This document shows, piece by piece, positions 6,038 to 13,985 of a stretch of 15,827 nt of DNA. How positions within the stretch are numbered: position 1 is the first letter of the stretch; every line of letters begins with the position of its first letter. A program made the translations under genes and the position numbers. Source of the stretch: Candidatus Bathyarchaeota archaeon (GTDB taxonomy: Archaea; Thermoproteota; Bathyarchaeia; 40CM-2-53-6); contig VBBB01000065.1 in assembly GCA_005882955.1 (NCBI GenBank), positions 1-15,827 on the forward strand, read 5' to 3'. The notes under the pieces are model-generated. The model saw only the letters and a program-made list of their open reading frames with translations, was not told where the DNA came from and made no database searches.

Positions 6038-6733
6038 ATGGCTACACGAAGAGAGAATCATCCTCAAGAAGAGAAAGCGCCGAGGAGGGAGAACGAGTCA
6101 GACTGGCACGACAGCCAACTCGAGAGGCACAGGCTTGTCATAGCCTGTGTCCGCGGAAACGTCAGCGTTAGGGAAACCCTTCGGACAATTCTCCAGGACG
6201 CCCTGCCTTCCGACAGCCCACCCCCCTTGTTGGTTCTGGGACCAACCGCTCCAGAAGAAATCTGCAATGGGCAATCCAACCGAATAGGATGGGTAACATT
6301 TGTTGGTGGAAGCTCAATGGCCCACCCATCCTCCCATGTCGAGATCATCTCTCCAGACAATCTTTTGGAAGTAAATCTCTTCATTGAGAAGTGTGTTCAG
6401 GAAAACGAGAGCAAGGTCATCGTCGGCGATTTCTTGGACAATGTCATAAGGAGCATCAACTCTCCAGAGAGCTTCTACTCCTTCTTCTGCCAGCTAGCCT
6501 CAAGAGTCAAGCTGAAGAAGAGAACTGCAATACTTGTCATAAAAGAGGACATTCACGACCGATCAGTCGTCGAAACAGTCAAGAGGTTTGCAGACCTAGT
6601 CCTGGAATTCCGCGACCAGGACAACAATGGTGCACTCAAGGTTGAAATGAGGACTCTGAATTTTGCCGACAACATATACACGGCTTGGAGGCCGTTCTCC
6701 GACTGGTTGCAGCCGCTGTCAATGACCGGCTAA
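6038..6733 (+). CDS. Predicted RecA/KaiC-like fold protein lacking Walker A, unknown function
   Basis: This is a 231-residue soluble protein. After a charged, probably disordered N-terminus of about 28 residues the pattern becomes alternating strands and helices: LVIACVRGN, LLVLGPTAP, IGWVTFVGG, KVIVGDFLDNVIR, RTAILVIKEDI and FADLVLEFRD. The VIVGDFLDNVI and TAILVIKE strands recall the Walker B region and following strand of KaiC/RecA-type ATPases and the related archaeal domains grouped with DUF835. However, there is no GxxxxGK[ST] loop, so ATP hydrolysis is unlikely. Such proteins are often regulatory partners or degenerate paralogs of KaiC-like signalling ATPases (inference). The ATG at 6038 is about 44 bp downstream of a good TATA box set within inverted repeats. 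I cannot give it a specific role. Confidence 0.75.
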   Translation: MATRRENHPQEEKAPRRENESDWHDSQLERHRLVIACVRGNVSVRETLRTILQDALPSDSPPPLLVLGPTAPEEICNGQSNRIGWVTFVGGSSMAHPSSHVEIISPDNLLEVNLFIEKCVQENESKVIVGDFLDNVIRSINSPESFYSFFCQLASRVKLKKRTAILVIKEDIHDRSVVETVKRFADLVLEFRDQDNNGALKVEMRTLNFADNIYTAWRPFSDWLQPLSMTG

Positions 6734-6734
6734 C

Positions 6735-6742
6735 GCTTAAAC
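6735..6742 (+). promoter_or_regulatory. TATA-like element before birA
   Basis: The sequence gcttaaac begins two bases after the stop codon of the upstream gene. Its centre is about 38 bp before CTG 6777, giving a predicted leader of about 12 bases. It is a weak match supported by spacing. Confidence 0.35.
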
Positions 6743-6776
6743 TGCAATTCCTCGAAACCTAAGCACGGCTGCTACC

Positions 6777-7445
6777 CTGAAAATACTCCGCTACAAGAGA
6801 TTACAATCAACTAACGCGACTGCCTATCGATTAGCACAACAATCGGCCCCAGAATGGACGGTAGTGGTGGCCGATGTTCAGACTAAGGGGAGAGGGAGGG
6901 GAGGAAACAAGTGGGAGTCTCCAAGTGGAGGTCTCTGGTTCTCAATACTCCTAAGACCCAATTTGCCCAGCCGGAGACTCCTCTTGCTGCAGTTTCTAGC
7001 TGCGACTGCGATGAGAGACGCCATCGGAAACGAGACAGGCCTTGATGTCATGCTGAAGTGGCCCAACGACCTCGTACTTGGGAACGCGAAACTTGGCGGA
7101 ATCCTCATAGAATCCAAAACCCAGGGTGAAAGAGTCTCATTCGCGATTCTAGGAATCGGACTAAACGTCAATCAAGGCAAAGCTCAGCTTCCCCCTGGAG
7201 CAATATCCATGCGAGTCGTATCCGGAAAACAACATGATCTTCGGGTCCTTCTCAGGGCAATTCTCGACCTAATACGGTCGTCCTTCGATAACCTGAGCCA
7301 CCCTTCGAAAATAATGGATGAATGGTGGCTTAGCTCCATTCACCAATCGCTCAGGGTCCAAGTCACCCTCCCAAATGACACGGTAACGGGCATCAGTAGA
7401 GCAATAGACGAAGATGGACTGACGATCATAAGATTCGGAGAGTGA
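6777..7445 (+). CDS. birA: Biotin--[biotin carboxyl-carrier protein] ligase, apparent CTG start
   Basis: BirA makes biotinyl-5'-AMP and transfers biotin to the carrier lysine of BccP, encoded downstream. Motifs are complete: QSTNATAYRLA near residues 10-20 (the family's DSTN motif), VADVQTKGRGRGGNKWESPSGGLWFS at about 31-56 with the GRGRGG biotinyl-AMP loop at 38-43, KWPNDL with Lys94, and GGILIESK followed by GIGLNVNQ. There is no N-terminal DNA-binding domain, so it is a monofunctional ligase. The DSTN region lies upstream of the first ordinary start codon (GTG 6864), so that start would remove essential residues. The frame is closed by TAA at 6738, and only CTG at 6777 resembles a start; it gives MKILRYKRLQSTN. 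The C-terminal small domain ends early, at FGE. The start is the uncertain part. Confidence 0.88.
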   Translation: MKILRYKRLQSTNATAYRLAQQSAPEWTVVVADVQTKGRGRGGNKWESPSGGLWFSILLRPNLPSRRLLLLQFLAATAMRDAIGNETGLDVMLKWPNDLVLGNAKLGGILIESKTQGERVSFAILGIGLNVNQGKAQLPPGAISMRVVSGKQHDLRVLLRAILDLIRSSFDNLSHPSKIMDEWWLSSIHQSLRVQVTLPNDTVTGISRAIDEDGLTIIRFGE

Positions 7446-7489
7446 GTGAAGGATCACTAAGGATTCTCAACGACTAGATCCTGCCCTGC

Positions 7490-7498
7490 TTTTATACA
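7490..7498 (+). promoter_or_regulatory. TATA box of the carboxylase operon
   Basis: The sequence ttttataca lies about 33 bp before the pccB ATG, so the message should begin around 7520 with a leader of only a few bases. It drives pccB-accC-bccP as a unit separate from birA. Confidence 0.65.
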
Positions 7499-7526
7499 AG
7501 GAATCGACCTCGCACTCGTCGAACCA

Positions 7527-9074
7527 ATGAGCATGACTCAACGGCTCGATGAGCTGAAGAAGAAAGGCGAACAGGCTAAGCTCGGCGGCGGACCCGAGAA
7601 GATTGAGTCGCAACACTCTCGGGGAAAGATGACCGCGCGAGAACGAATCGGAGCCCTTGTCGACCCAGGCACATTCGTCGAAATCGACCGCTTTGTAGTC
7701 CATCAGACCACAGACTTTGGAATGGCCGAGAAGAAGATTCTGGGCGATGGCGTAGTCACCGGACATGGTAGAATAGATGGACGACTCGTCTACCTCTTCT
7801 CTCACGACTTCACAACATTCGGCGGCTCATTGGGCGAGATGTTCGCGCGAAAAGTCACCAAGATAATGGACATGGCACTCAAGACCGGAGTCCCAGTCAT
7901 CGGACTGAACGACTCTGGAGGCGCCAGGATACAGGAGGGAGTTGTCAGCCTCGGAGGATATGCGGAAATATTCTTTCGAAACGTTCTCGCTTCCGGCGTG
8001 ATTCCACAGATCTCAGCGATAATGGGTCCCTGCGCAGGGGGAGCCGTCTACTCGCCCGCAATGACAGACTTCACTTTCATGGTCGACAAGACCAGCTACA
8101 TGTTCATCACCGGTCCCGATGTGATCAAAGCAGTCCTCAACCAGACCGTCACCTTCGAAGAGCTCGGAGGAGCCAAAGTCCACAACACGACCAGCGGCGT
8201 CGCCCATTTCTTCGCACGAGACGAGAAAGAGTGTCTTCAACAGATCAGGAAACTTCTGAGCTACATTCCATCAAACAACACGGAAGACCCTCCAGAAGTT
8301 CCAGCTCGACCGCCAACTGGGAAGAAAGAGGATCTTAACACGATCCTACCGGAGGACTACAACAAGCCCTACGACATGAGGGACATTATCACGAGAATAG
8401 TCGACGGAGGAGAGGTCTTGGAAGTTCAGCCCCTCTGGGCAGCCAACATGATCACAACATTCGCGAGAATAAACGGCCACTCAATCGGAATAGTAGCCAA
8501 CCAGCCGAAATTCAACGCTGGAGTCATCGACATCAACTCCTCAGTGAAAGGTGCCCGCTTCGTCCGATTTTGCGATGCCTTCAACATCCCGATTCTGACC
8601 CTCGTCGATGTCCCAGGATTCCTCCCAGGCATCGACCAAGAACACGAGGGGATAATTCGGCATGGTTCCAAACTCCTTTATGCCTACTGCGAGGCCACCG
8701 TGGCTAAACTGACGATTATTATTCGAAAGGCGTACGGTGGAGCATATGATGTCTTAGGCAGCAAGCATATCCGGGCGGACCTAAACCTAGCCTGGCCTTC
8801 AGCGGAGATCGCTGTGATGGGACCTGAAGGAGCAATCAACATCATCTTCCGTGAGGAACTAGAAAAAGCGCGTAACGCCGAGGCAAAAACAAAGGAACTC
8901 GTAAACTCGTACAGAGAAAAATTCGCAAACCCCTACATAGCAGCAGAACGAGGCTACATTGATGACGTAATAGAACCCAGCAAGACTAGAGAGGTTCTAA
9001 TCAACTACCTAGAAGCTCTCAAGACGAAAAGGGAAGCACGCCCCCCTCGGAAACACGGAAACATTCCCCTTTAG
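7527..9074 (+). CDS. pccB: Acyl-CoA carboxylase carboxyltransferase (propionyl-CoA carboxylase beta type)
   Basis: This 515-residue protein belongs to the biotin-dependent carboxyltransferase family, which transfers the carboxyl group from carboxybiotin to an acyl-CoA. The N-terminal crotonase-fold half shows RGKMTARERI, FSHDFTTFGGSLGEM, the oxyanion segment NDSGGARIQEGV, and GPCAGGAVYSPAMTD. The C-terminal half shows VANQPKFNAGVID, DVPGFLPGIDQEHEG with GIIRHGSKLLYAY, and RKAYGGAYDVLGSKH. Asp408 in the last motif aligns with the specificity residue shown in actinobacterial enzymes to favour propionyl-CoA over acetyl-CoA. Archaeal enzymes of the 3-hydroxypropionate/4-hydroxybutyrate cycle can use both. 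Length is normal. It is followed by accC after 11 bases, with no Shine-Dalgarno between. Confidence 0.95.
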   Translation: MSMTQRLDELKKKGEQAKLGGGPEKIESQHSRGKMTARERIGALVDPGTFVEIDRFVVHQTTDFGMAEKKILGDGVVTGHGRIDGRLVYLFSHDFTTFGGSLGEMFARKVTKIMDMALKTGVPVIGLNDSGGARIQEGVVSLGGYAEIFFRNVLASGVIPQISAIMGPCAGGAVYSPAMTDFTFMVDKTSYMFITGPDVIKAVLNQTVTFEELGGAKVHNTTSGVAHFFARDEKECLQQIRKLLSYIPSNNTEDPPEVPARPPTGKKEDLNTILPEDYNKPYDMRDIITRIVDGGEVLEVQPLWAANMITTFARINGHSIGIVANQPKFNAGVIDINSSVKGARFVRFCDAFNIPILTLVDVPGFLPGIDQEHEGIIRHGSKLLYAYCEATVAKLTIIIRKAYGGAYDVLGSKHIRADLNLAWPSAEIAVMGPEGAINIIFREELEKARNAEAKTKELVNSYREKFANPYIAAERGYIDDVIEPSKTREVLINYLEALKTKREARPPRKHGNIPL

Positions 9075-9085
9075 ACGGCCCGTAA

Positions 9086-10606
9086 ATGTTCAGGAAAATC
9101 CTGATCGCGAACCGCGGCGAGATCGCCCTCAGAATAATCCGGACATGTAAGCGACTCGGAATAAAGACCGTCGCCATCTACTCAGACCCGGATTTAGAAT
9201 CCAAACACGTCACGAGCTCGGACGAAGCTTATCGGATAGGCTCTGGTCCCCCTGCTGAAAGCTATCTGAACATAGAGAAGATCGTAAGAGCAGCCAAAAA
9301 ATCCAGAGTCGAAGCGGTTCATCCTGGATACGGATTTCTCGCAGAGAACGCCGACTTCGCTAGGGCCTGCGAAGAGTCTGGCTTTGTGTTCATAGGTCCA
9401 AGTAGCAAGGTCCTTGGCAACGTGGCCAACAAGTTCGAATCCAAGGGGTTCGCGAAGGCTGCAGGAGTCCCGGTTGTCCCCGGGGCTAACAGCGAAGTTC
9501 AATCCGCCGAGGAAGCTCTGACCGAGGCTCGAAAGATTGGATTCCCCGTTCTCCTGAAGGCCGCCTTTGGCGGAGGCGGCCGTGGAATGAGGATCGCTCG
9601 AACCGCAACTGAACTCGAGAAAGGTTTCGAGACGGCTCGTTCGGAAGCGAACTCTGGATTTGGACACCCGGAACTCTACGTGGAGAAATTCCTCCAGGAG
9701 CCACGGCATATCGAAGTCCAGATTCTAGCGGGACCCCGAGGTAGAGTTGTTCACCTCGGCGAGCGCGAATGCTCTCTACAGCGCAGATACCAAAAGATTC
9801 TAGAAGAGACTCCGTCCCCGGCTCTAGACACCGAAAAACGAAAACGACTCGTCTCCCTAGCGCTCAAATTGGTCCGTGCCACTGGTTATCAGAACGCGGG
9901 CACGGTTGAATTCGTCATGTCAAGGGATGGCAAATTCCACTATCTCGAAACCAACAAACGCATTCAAGTTGAGCATCTCATAAGCGAAATGGTAACCGGA
10001 ATAGACATCGTCGAACAACAACTCATCATGGCAAGCGAGCATCGACTTGATCTATCGCAAAATGAGATTAGGTTCAATGGCGCTGCATTGAACTGTAGAA
10101 TAAACGCTGAAGACCCATCCCGCGGATTCATACCGTCTCCCGGCAGAGTAGACAGGTTTGTTCCGCCGGGAGGTCCAGGAGTCAGAGTTGACAGCGCACT
10201 TTACAACGGAGCTTTCGTACCTGAATACTATGACTCATTGGTAGCCAAGGTAGCAGTTCAAGGTCTCGACCGAGCAGAGGTCATCGGAAGGATGAAGGTC
10301 GCTCTGACCGAAATGATTGTAGACGGAATAAAGACCACTATCCCGGTTCACCAAACTATTTTGGAGGATAGGAAATTTTTGCAGGGCAATTATCATGCCC
10401 AGTTTTTGGATAGCTTACTCTCTGGCTGGAAGCCGCATGGGGAAATAGCACCTGACGAGATTGCAGCAGTCTTCCTCGCCATCAGACGAAAGATGGTCAC
10501 AGCCCCGACCTTGAACCTTCAGACGACGGATCGACGAAGCCGTTGGCGATCTATTCTTGAAGAGACGAAAGTGGGCAAGCAGGCGCTGTACGTGGAGGGA
10601 CTCTAA
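9086..10606 (+). CDS. accC: Biotin carboxylase subunit of acyl-CoA carboxylase
   Basis: This 506-residue ATP-grasp enzyme carboxylates BccP-bound biotin with bicarbonate and ATP. It shows FRKILIANRGEIALRI at the N-terminus, HPGYGFLAENADFA, the Gly-rich ATP loop KAAFGGGGRGMR, HIEVQILA, QRRYQKILEETPSPA, the metal-binding NAGTVEFV, the catalytic ETNKRIQVEH and CRINAEDPSRGFIPSPG. All residues expected for ATP, Mg and bicarbonate binding are present. The nearly invariant EMNTRxQVEHPVTE block reads ETNKRIQVEHLISE here, with Met to Thr and Pro to Leu among several changes at usually conserved sites. A tail of about 50 residues follows the catalytic part. The stop codon shares one base with the bccP start, indicating coupled translation. 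Confidence 0.96.
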   Translation: MFRKILIANRGEIALRIIRTCKRLGIKTVAIYSDPDLESKHVTSSDEAYRIGSGPPAESYLNIEKIVRAAKKSRVEAVHPGYGFLAENADFARACEESGFVFIGPSSKVLGNVANKFESKGFAKAAGVPVVPGANSEVQSAEEALTEARKIGFPVLLKAAFGGGGRGMRIARTATELEKGFETARSEANSGFGHPELYVEKFLQEPRHIEVQILAGPRGRVVHLGERECSLQRRYQKILEETPSPALDTEKRKRLVSLALKLVRATGYQNAGTVEFVMSRDGKFHYLETNKRIQVEHLISEMVTGIDIVEQQLIMASEHRLDLSQNEIRFNGAALNCRINAEDPSRGFIPSPGRVDRFVPPGGPGVRVDSALYNGAFVPEYYDSLVAKVAVQGLDRAEVIGRMKVALTEMIVDGIKTTIPVHQTILEDRKFLQGNYHAQFLDSLLSGWKPHGEIAPDEIAAVFLAIRRKMVTAPTLNLQTTDRRSRWRSILEETKVGKQALYVEGL

Positions 10607-11115
10607 TGCCCCTACTCACCGTCGAGGGAAGGAAGTATCGACTAGGGGTCATAACTGGCGAGGATCTCGCGTGGACTATTCCCGTCGATGAAAGGACGAT
10701 AGCTCTCGAGGTGCTACGCCAACCTTCAGATGAATCACCGACTCTCTTCCTGCGAGCCGCAGGTAGAGTAATCAGCGTATCCGTGCGAGGAAACGAAGGT
10801 CAACGCGTCTATTTCGTAGAGGTGAATGGGAGGCTGCTTATTGTCGATCTTGAAGAAGATTCACCATCCGATCGCGCTAGCGAGTCAACAGGGATTGATG
10901 GACCTGCTCTCGTGAACTCGCCAATGGCAGGAAAGATCGCATCAATGAAAACATCCGTGAATTCAAAGGTCGAAGAGGGAGAATCTCTAATGGTATTGGA
11001 AGCGATGAAGATGCAGAACGAGATCGCTTCCCCTAGGAAAGGAACTGTGAAGGAACTCTATGTTAAACATGGAGACCTGGTCAAGGCTGGCGACAGGCTA
11101 TGCCTAGTAAGCTGA
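10606..11115 (+). CDS. bccP: Biotin carboxyl carrier protein
   Basis: This is a 169-residue separate carrier subunit, as is usual in archaea. Residues about 1-90 form the beta-rich region that in related enzymes contacts the carboxyltransferase. Residues about 100-169 are a biotinyl domain with VNSPMAGKIASM, EGESLMVLEAMKMQNEI and GDLVKAGDRLCLVS. Lys135 in AMKM is the biotin attachment site used by BirA. The ATG overlaps the accC stop by one base. It is the last gene of the unit, and the convergent acetoacetyl-CoA synthetase gene ends 33 bp further on. Confidence 0.95.
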   Translation: MPLLTVEGRKYRLGVITGEDLAWTIPVDERTIALEVLRQPSDESPTLFLRAAGRVISVSVRGNEGQRVYFVEVNGRLLIVDLEEDSPSDRASESTGIDGPALVNSPMAGKIASMKTSVNSKVEEGESLMVLEAMKMQNEIASPRKGTVKELYVKHGDLVKAGDRLCLVS

Positions 11116-11148
11116 CGATGGAATCGACGAAGATCTTCCAGAGGACTG

Positions 11149-13158
11149 TCATTGGCTATGGATTAGTGGAAGGATTTCTGTATAGAAATGGAGAGATTCG
11201 GGGTTTGCAAGAGCATCCCGGTTCGTCACGGGCCTGTTATTCACAATATTCGCGACCGCTGTCTCCACTTTCTTCATATTGAGAGTATAGGGAATATCAG
11301 GAACCTCAAGAATCACCGCGGGGACATGTTTAGGCGAAGCCTCCGCCCGCAGGGCCTTCCTGATCTTCTCCTTCAGATCGTCTGACAACTGCTGTCTAGG
11401 AGCCATTTTGACGAATAGAATGATTCTCTGGTCTTCTCCCGAGTTCTGGCCAACTGCAAGACTGTCCGCGATCTCAGGCATCTTCTCGACCACATTATAG
11501 ATCTCGGAAGTGCCAACGCGAACTCCTGAGACTTTTATCACCGCGTCGGATCTACCATAGAAGGTTAGTCCACCCGTTTTGCTGTGAATTATCACGTAGT
11601 CTCCGTGTCTCCACACGTTCTTCCCTTTCGGCTTGTAGTATTCGAAGTAAGCTTCTCGATATCTCAGATCTCCGGGATCGTTCCAAAAGTGGAGGGGCAT
11701 GGACGGAGCTGGGGCCTCACAGACCAGCTCGCCCATTATGTCGACAACTGGTTTCGCGTCTTCATTGTAGACGTTGATCTTCATTCCAAGTCCCGGACCC
11801 TGTAGCTCGCCGGCGTAAACTGGAAGGATCGGCACTCCTCCGGCAAAACAACCGTTGATGTCAGTCCCTCCTGAAATAGAATTCAGATGCAAATTCGGTT
11901 TGACTTCTCGGTAAACCCACTCAAACCCATCTGCAGAGAGTGGTGAGCCGGTCTGAGAAATCTCTCGGAGGGATGAGAGATCGTACGTGCGTGCCGGTTT
12001 CACGCCGATGCTTCTTAGATAGTTGATGTAGCTAGCGCTACAACCGAAGATCGATATCTTGTCCTCTTGGATAATATTCCACATGGCTCCCCAATCGGGG
12101 TAGAGAGGGTTTCCATCGTGCAGAACAATCCTGGCTCCTGCCGCCAGGCAGCTCATCAACCAGTTCCACATCATCCAGCTCGGCGAGGCAATGTAGGTTA
12201 CGCAATCGGTCTTCTTCAGATCCGCATGTAACATAGTCTCTTTCAGCTGGTTTACCAAGACCCCGGCCGCCCCCTGCACCATGCACTTCGGCTTCCCAGT
12301 CGTGCCCGAGGTGAACATGATGTAGACCGGGTGATCGGGTGGCAACTGCTCGAATCGAGCCTCGCCTAATTCCGATTTGGTAAGGTCGTCGAACGCAACT
12401 GAGCTAGAGAGATCTCCTGCCTTCGCTTGAGCTCCGATATGTGATGTCAGCACGACCTTCTTGAGTGAAGGAACTCCGCCGACAACCTTTTCGACGTTAG
12501 GAAGAATATTGACCTTCTTACCTTTGTAGAGGTACCCGTCGGCGGCGAACAGTACCTTCGGTTCGACCTGGCCGAGACGATCCAAGACAGCGGCGGAACC
12601 CAGCTCCGCACCGCAACAGGCCCAGACGGCACCGATGCTTGTGGCGGCAAGCATCGCGATGACCGTTTCCTCAATGTTTGGCATGTAGCCCGCCACTCGG
12701 TCTCCAGGAGCAATCCCGATCTTCCGGAGGGCATTTCCTAGGCTTCCCACTCTTTGGAAAAGGTCAGAATAGCTTGTCTGTGACAAGCGACCTTCTTCTG
12801 TTCTTGAGACCAAGGCGATTGTCTCATCTCTCTGTCTGAGAAGGTTCTGGGCAAAATTCAGCCGAGCTCCCGAAAACCACCTGGCTCCGGGAAACTTTGC
12901 AAGGTCATCTACGACCGTATCAAACCGACGAGAGTAGACGATTCCAGTGTAATCCCAGATTGCTGACCAGAAGTCGGAGGCCTTGTCAACCGACCATCTA
13001 TGCAGCTCAGAATAGGATTTGATCTTGAGCCGGTACTTTTGATTGACGAAGGCAATGAACTTGGTGAGATTCGCCTTGCGGATTCTATCCTCAGAGGGTG
13101 TCCAGAGTGGTCTCAGTTGCGCCACTTTCCCACGCTGGTATTCGTTCAACCCGGCCAA
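11149..13158 (-). CDS. Acetoacetyl-CoA synthetase (acetoacetate--CoA ligase)
   Basis: This 669-residue ANL-superfamily adenylating enzyme makes acetoacetyl-CoA from acetoacetate, ATP and CoA. The N-terminal acyl-CoA-synthetase cap contains YSELHRWSVDKASDFWSAIW. The P-loop-like A3 motif is YIMFTSGTTGKPK near residues 279-291. Also seen are the long-form features SPSWMMWNWLMS and SGGTDINGCF, the hinge region YGRSDAVIKVSGVRVGTSEIYN, and the C-terminal PYTLNMKKVETAV. This arrangement and length fit acetoacetyl- rather than acetyl-CoA synthetase. The A10 motif usually reads SGKK, but here it is NMKK, with the reactive Lys kept. The frame is closed by TGA upstream and has no ATG near the start. TTG at 13158 is the best choice, with TTG at 13149 an alternative. 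It converges with bccP and diverges from the MBL-fold gene. Confidence 0.92.
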   Translation of the reverse strand: MAGLNEYQRGKVAQLRPLWTPSEDRIRKANLTKFIAFVNQKYRLKIKSYSELHRWSVDKASDFWSAIWDYTGIVYSRRFDTVVDDLAKFPGARWFSGARLNFAQNLLRQRDETIALVSRTEEGRLSQTSYSDLFQRVGSLGNALRKIGIAPGDRVAGYMPNIEETVIAMLAATSIGAVWACCGAELGSAAVLDRLGQVEPKVLFAADGYLYKGKKVNILPNVEKVVGGVPSLKKVVLTSHIGAQAKAGDLSSSVAFDDLTKSELGEARFEQLPPDHPVYIMFTSGTTGKPKCMVQGAAGVLVNQLKETMLHADLKKTDCVTYIASPSWMMWNWLMSCLAAGARIVLHDGNPLYPDWGAMWNIIQEDKISIFGCSASYINYLRSIGVKPARTYDLSSLREISQTGSPLSADGFEWVYREVKPNLHLNSISGGTDINGCFAGGVPILPVYAGELQGPGLGMKINVYNEDAKPVVDIMGELVCEAPAPSMPLHFWNDPGDLRYREAYFEYYKPKGKNVWRHGDYVIIHSKTGGLTFYGRSDAVIKVSGVRVGTSEIYNVVEKMPEIADSLAVGQNSGEDQRIILFVKMAPRQQLSDDLKEKIRKALRAEASPKHVPAVILEVPDIPYTLNMKKVETAVANIVNNRPVTNRDALANPESLHFYTEILPLIHSQ

Positions 13159-13211
13159 ATAGACCTTGATAACTTCTCAGCGCTCGTCTCAATACGCGCT
13201 CCGTCCCGGGA

Positions 13212-13221
13212 TAACTTATAG
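13212..13221. promoter_or_regulatory. Near-palindromic AT-rich core of a divergent promoter
   Basis: The sequence taacttatag, read as CTATAAGTTA on the other strand, is TATA-like in both directions. It is about 37 bp from the TTG of the MBL-fold gene and about 58 bp from the TTG of the acetoacetyl-CoA synthetase gene. No other AT-rich patch is present in the 94-bp spacer. Confidence 0.5.
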
Positions 13222-13252
13222 CCCGCAAGAATGCCGTTCGGACGAAATCTAG

Positions 13253-13966
13253 TTGGCTGTCATCGACGTAAAACTGCTAACTGACGGCTACTTCACACTG
13301 GACAAGAGCTTTCTCGTATTCGGAAAATATCAGGGCACAAAGTACAAAGCTGCTCTGAAGCCTCTGCTCGTCCGGACTGAGAAAGAGAATATAATCGTTG
13401 ACACGGGCGTCGGAAACCTCCCACCCAACTATCAAAAGTTCCACGACGTGATCAGAACCCGTGAGGAAGAACTCGGCAATTCACTCAGGAAGAACGGTTT
13501 GCGTCCAGAAGACATTACCATGGTCGTAAACACCCATCTACATTTCGACCATTGCGGAAACAACCGACTATTCCCGAATAGCAAATTCCTGGTTCAAATG
13601 GACGAAATCAGGTACGCCTACTTCCCGGACCGATTCATGAGAGTCAGTTACCTGCGACCCTTCTTCGACGTTGAAGGCGACTATCTGCCAGTGCGCGGAA
13701 AATACGAGATTGAAGGTGGAGTCGAGGTTCTGCCTACACCGGGACACACTATCGGACACCAGTCGCTGGTCGTGAAGTGGAAGGGGAGAAACATCGTCTA
13801 CGCTGGTGATGCCGCACCTCTTCCTGAGAACATCGAGAAGCGCAACATAACCGGGATGATATACAGCGGCTCACAAGGTCTAGAATCCATTGACGCGCTA
13901 CGAAGAATCGAGAATCCTGTCTACATCTACTCTCACGATAACGAACAGCTCAAAGTAGAATTCTGA
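13253..13966 (+). CDS. Metallo-beta-lactamase-fold hydrolase, lactonase-like
   Basis: This 237-residue protein has the full two-metal signature: HLHFDH at residues 95-100, TPGHTIGH, the bridging Asp in VYAGDAA, and a late SHDNEQ in place of the usual distal His motif. The SHD-x-EQ ending is typical of the N-acyl-homoserine-lactonase-like branch. That branch also contains many hydrolases of unknown substrate, so quorum quenching should not be assumed. No signal peptide is present, so it is probably cytoplasmic. TAG directly precedes the TTG at 13253, and the ATG at 13231 is in another frame, so TTG is the start. It is divergent from acetoacetyl-CoA synthetase, and a thioester or lactone substrate related to that pathway is possible but unsupported by motifs. 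Confidence 0.88.
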   Translation: MAVIDVKLLTDGYFTLDKSFLVFGKYQGTKYKAALKPLLVRTEKENIIVDTGVGNLPPNYQKFHDVIRTREEELGNSLRKNGLRPEDITMVVNTHLHFDHCGNNRLFPNSKFLVQMDEIRYAYFPDRFMRVSYLRPFFDVEGDYLPVRGKYEIEGGVEVLPTPGHTIGHQSLVVKWKGRNIVYAGDAAPLPENIEKRNITGMIYSGSQGLESIDALRRIENPVYIYSHDNEQLKVEF

Positions 13967-13985
13967 TCTATCATCGACTTATCAT

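Noticed and set aside
7443..7463. Frameshift explaining the short C-terminus of birA
   Set aside because: Reading on past the stop gives only four more residues before another stop, and no other frame restores a recognisable domain end. A naturally short tail is simpler.
13253..13966. Quorum-quenching acyl-homoserine lactonase
   Set aside because: The motif pattern fits that branch, but the branch contains many hydrolases of other substrates and no quorum-sensing context is present.
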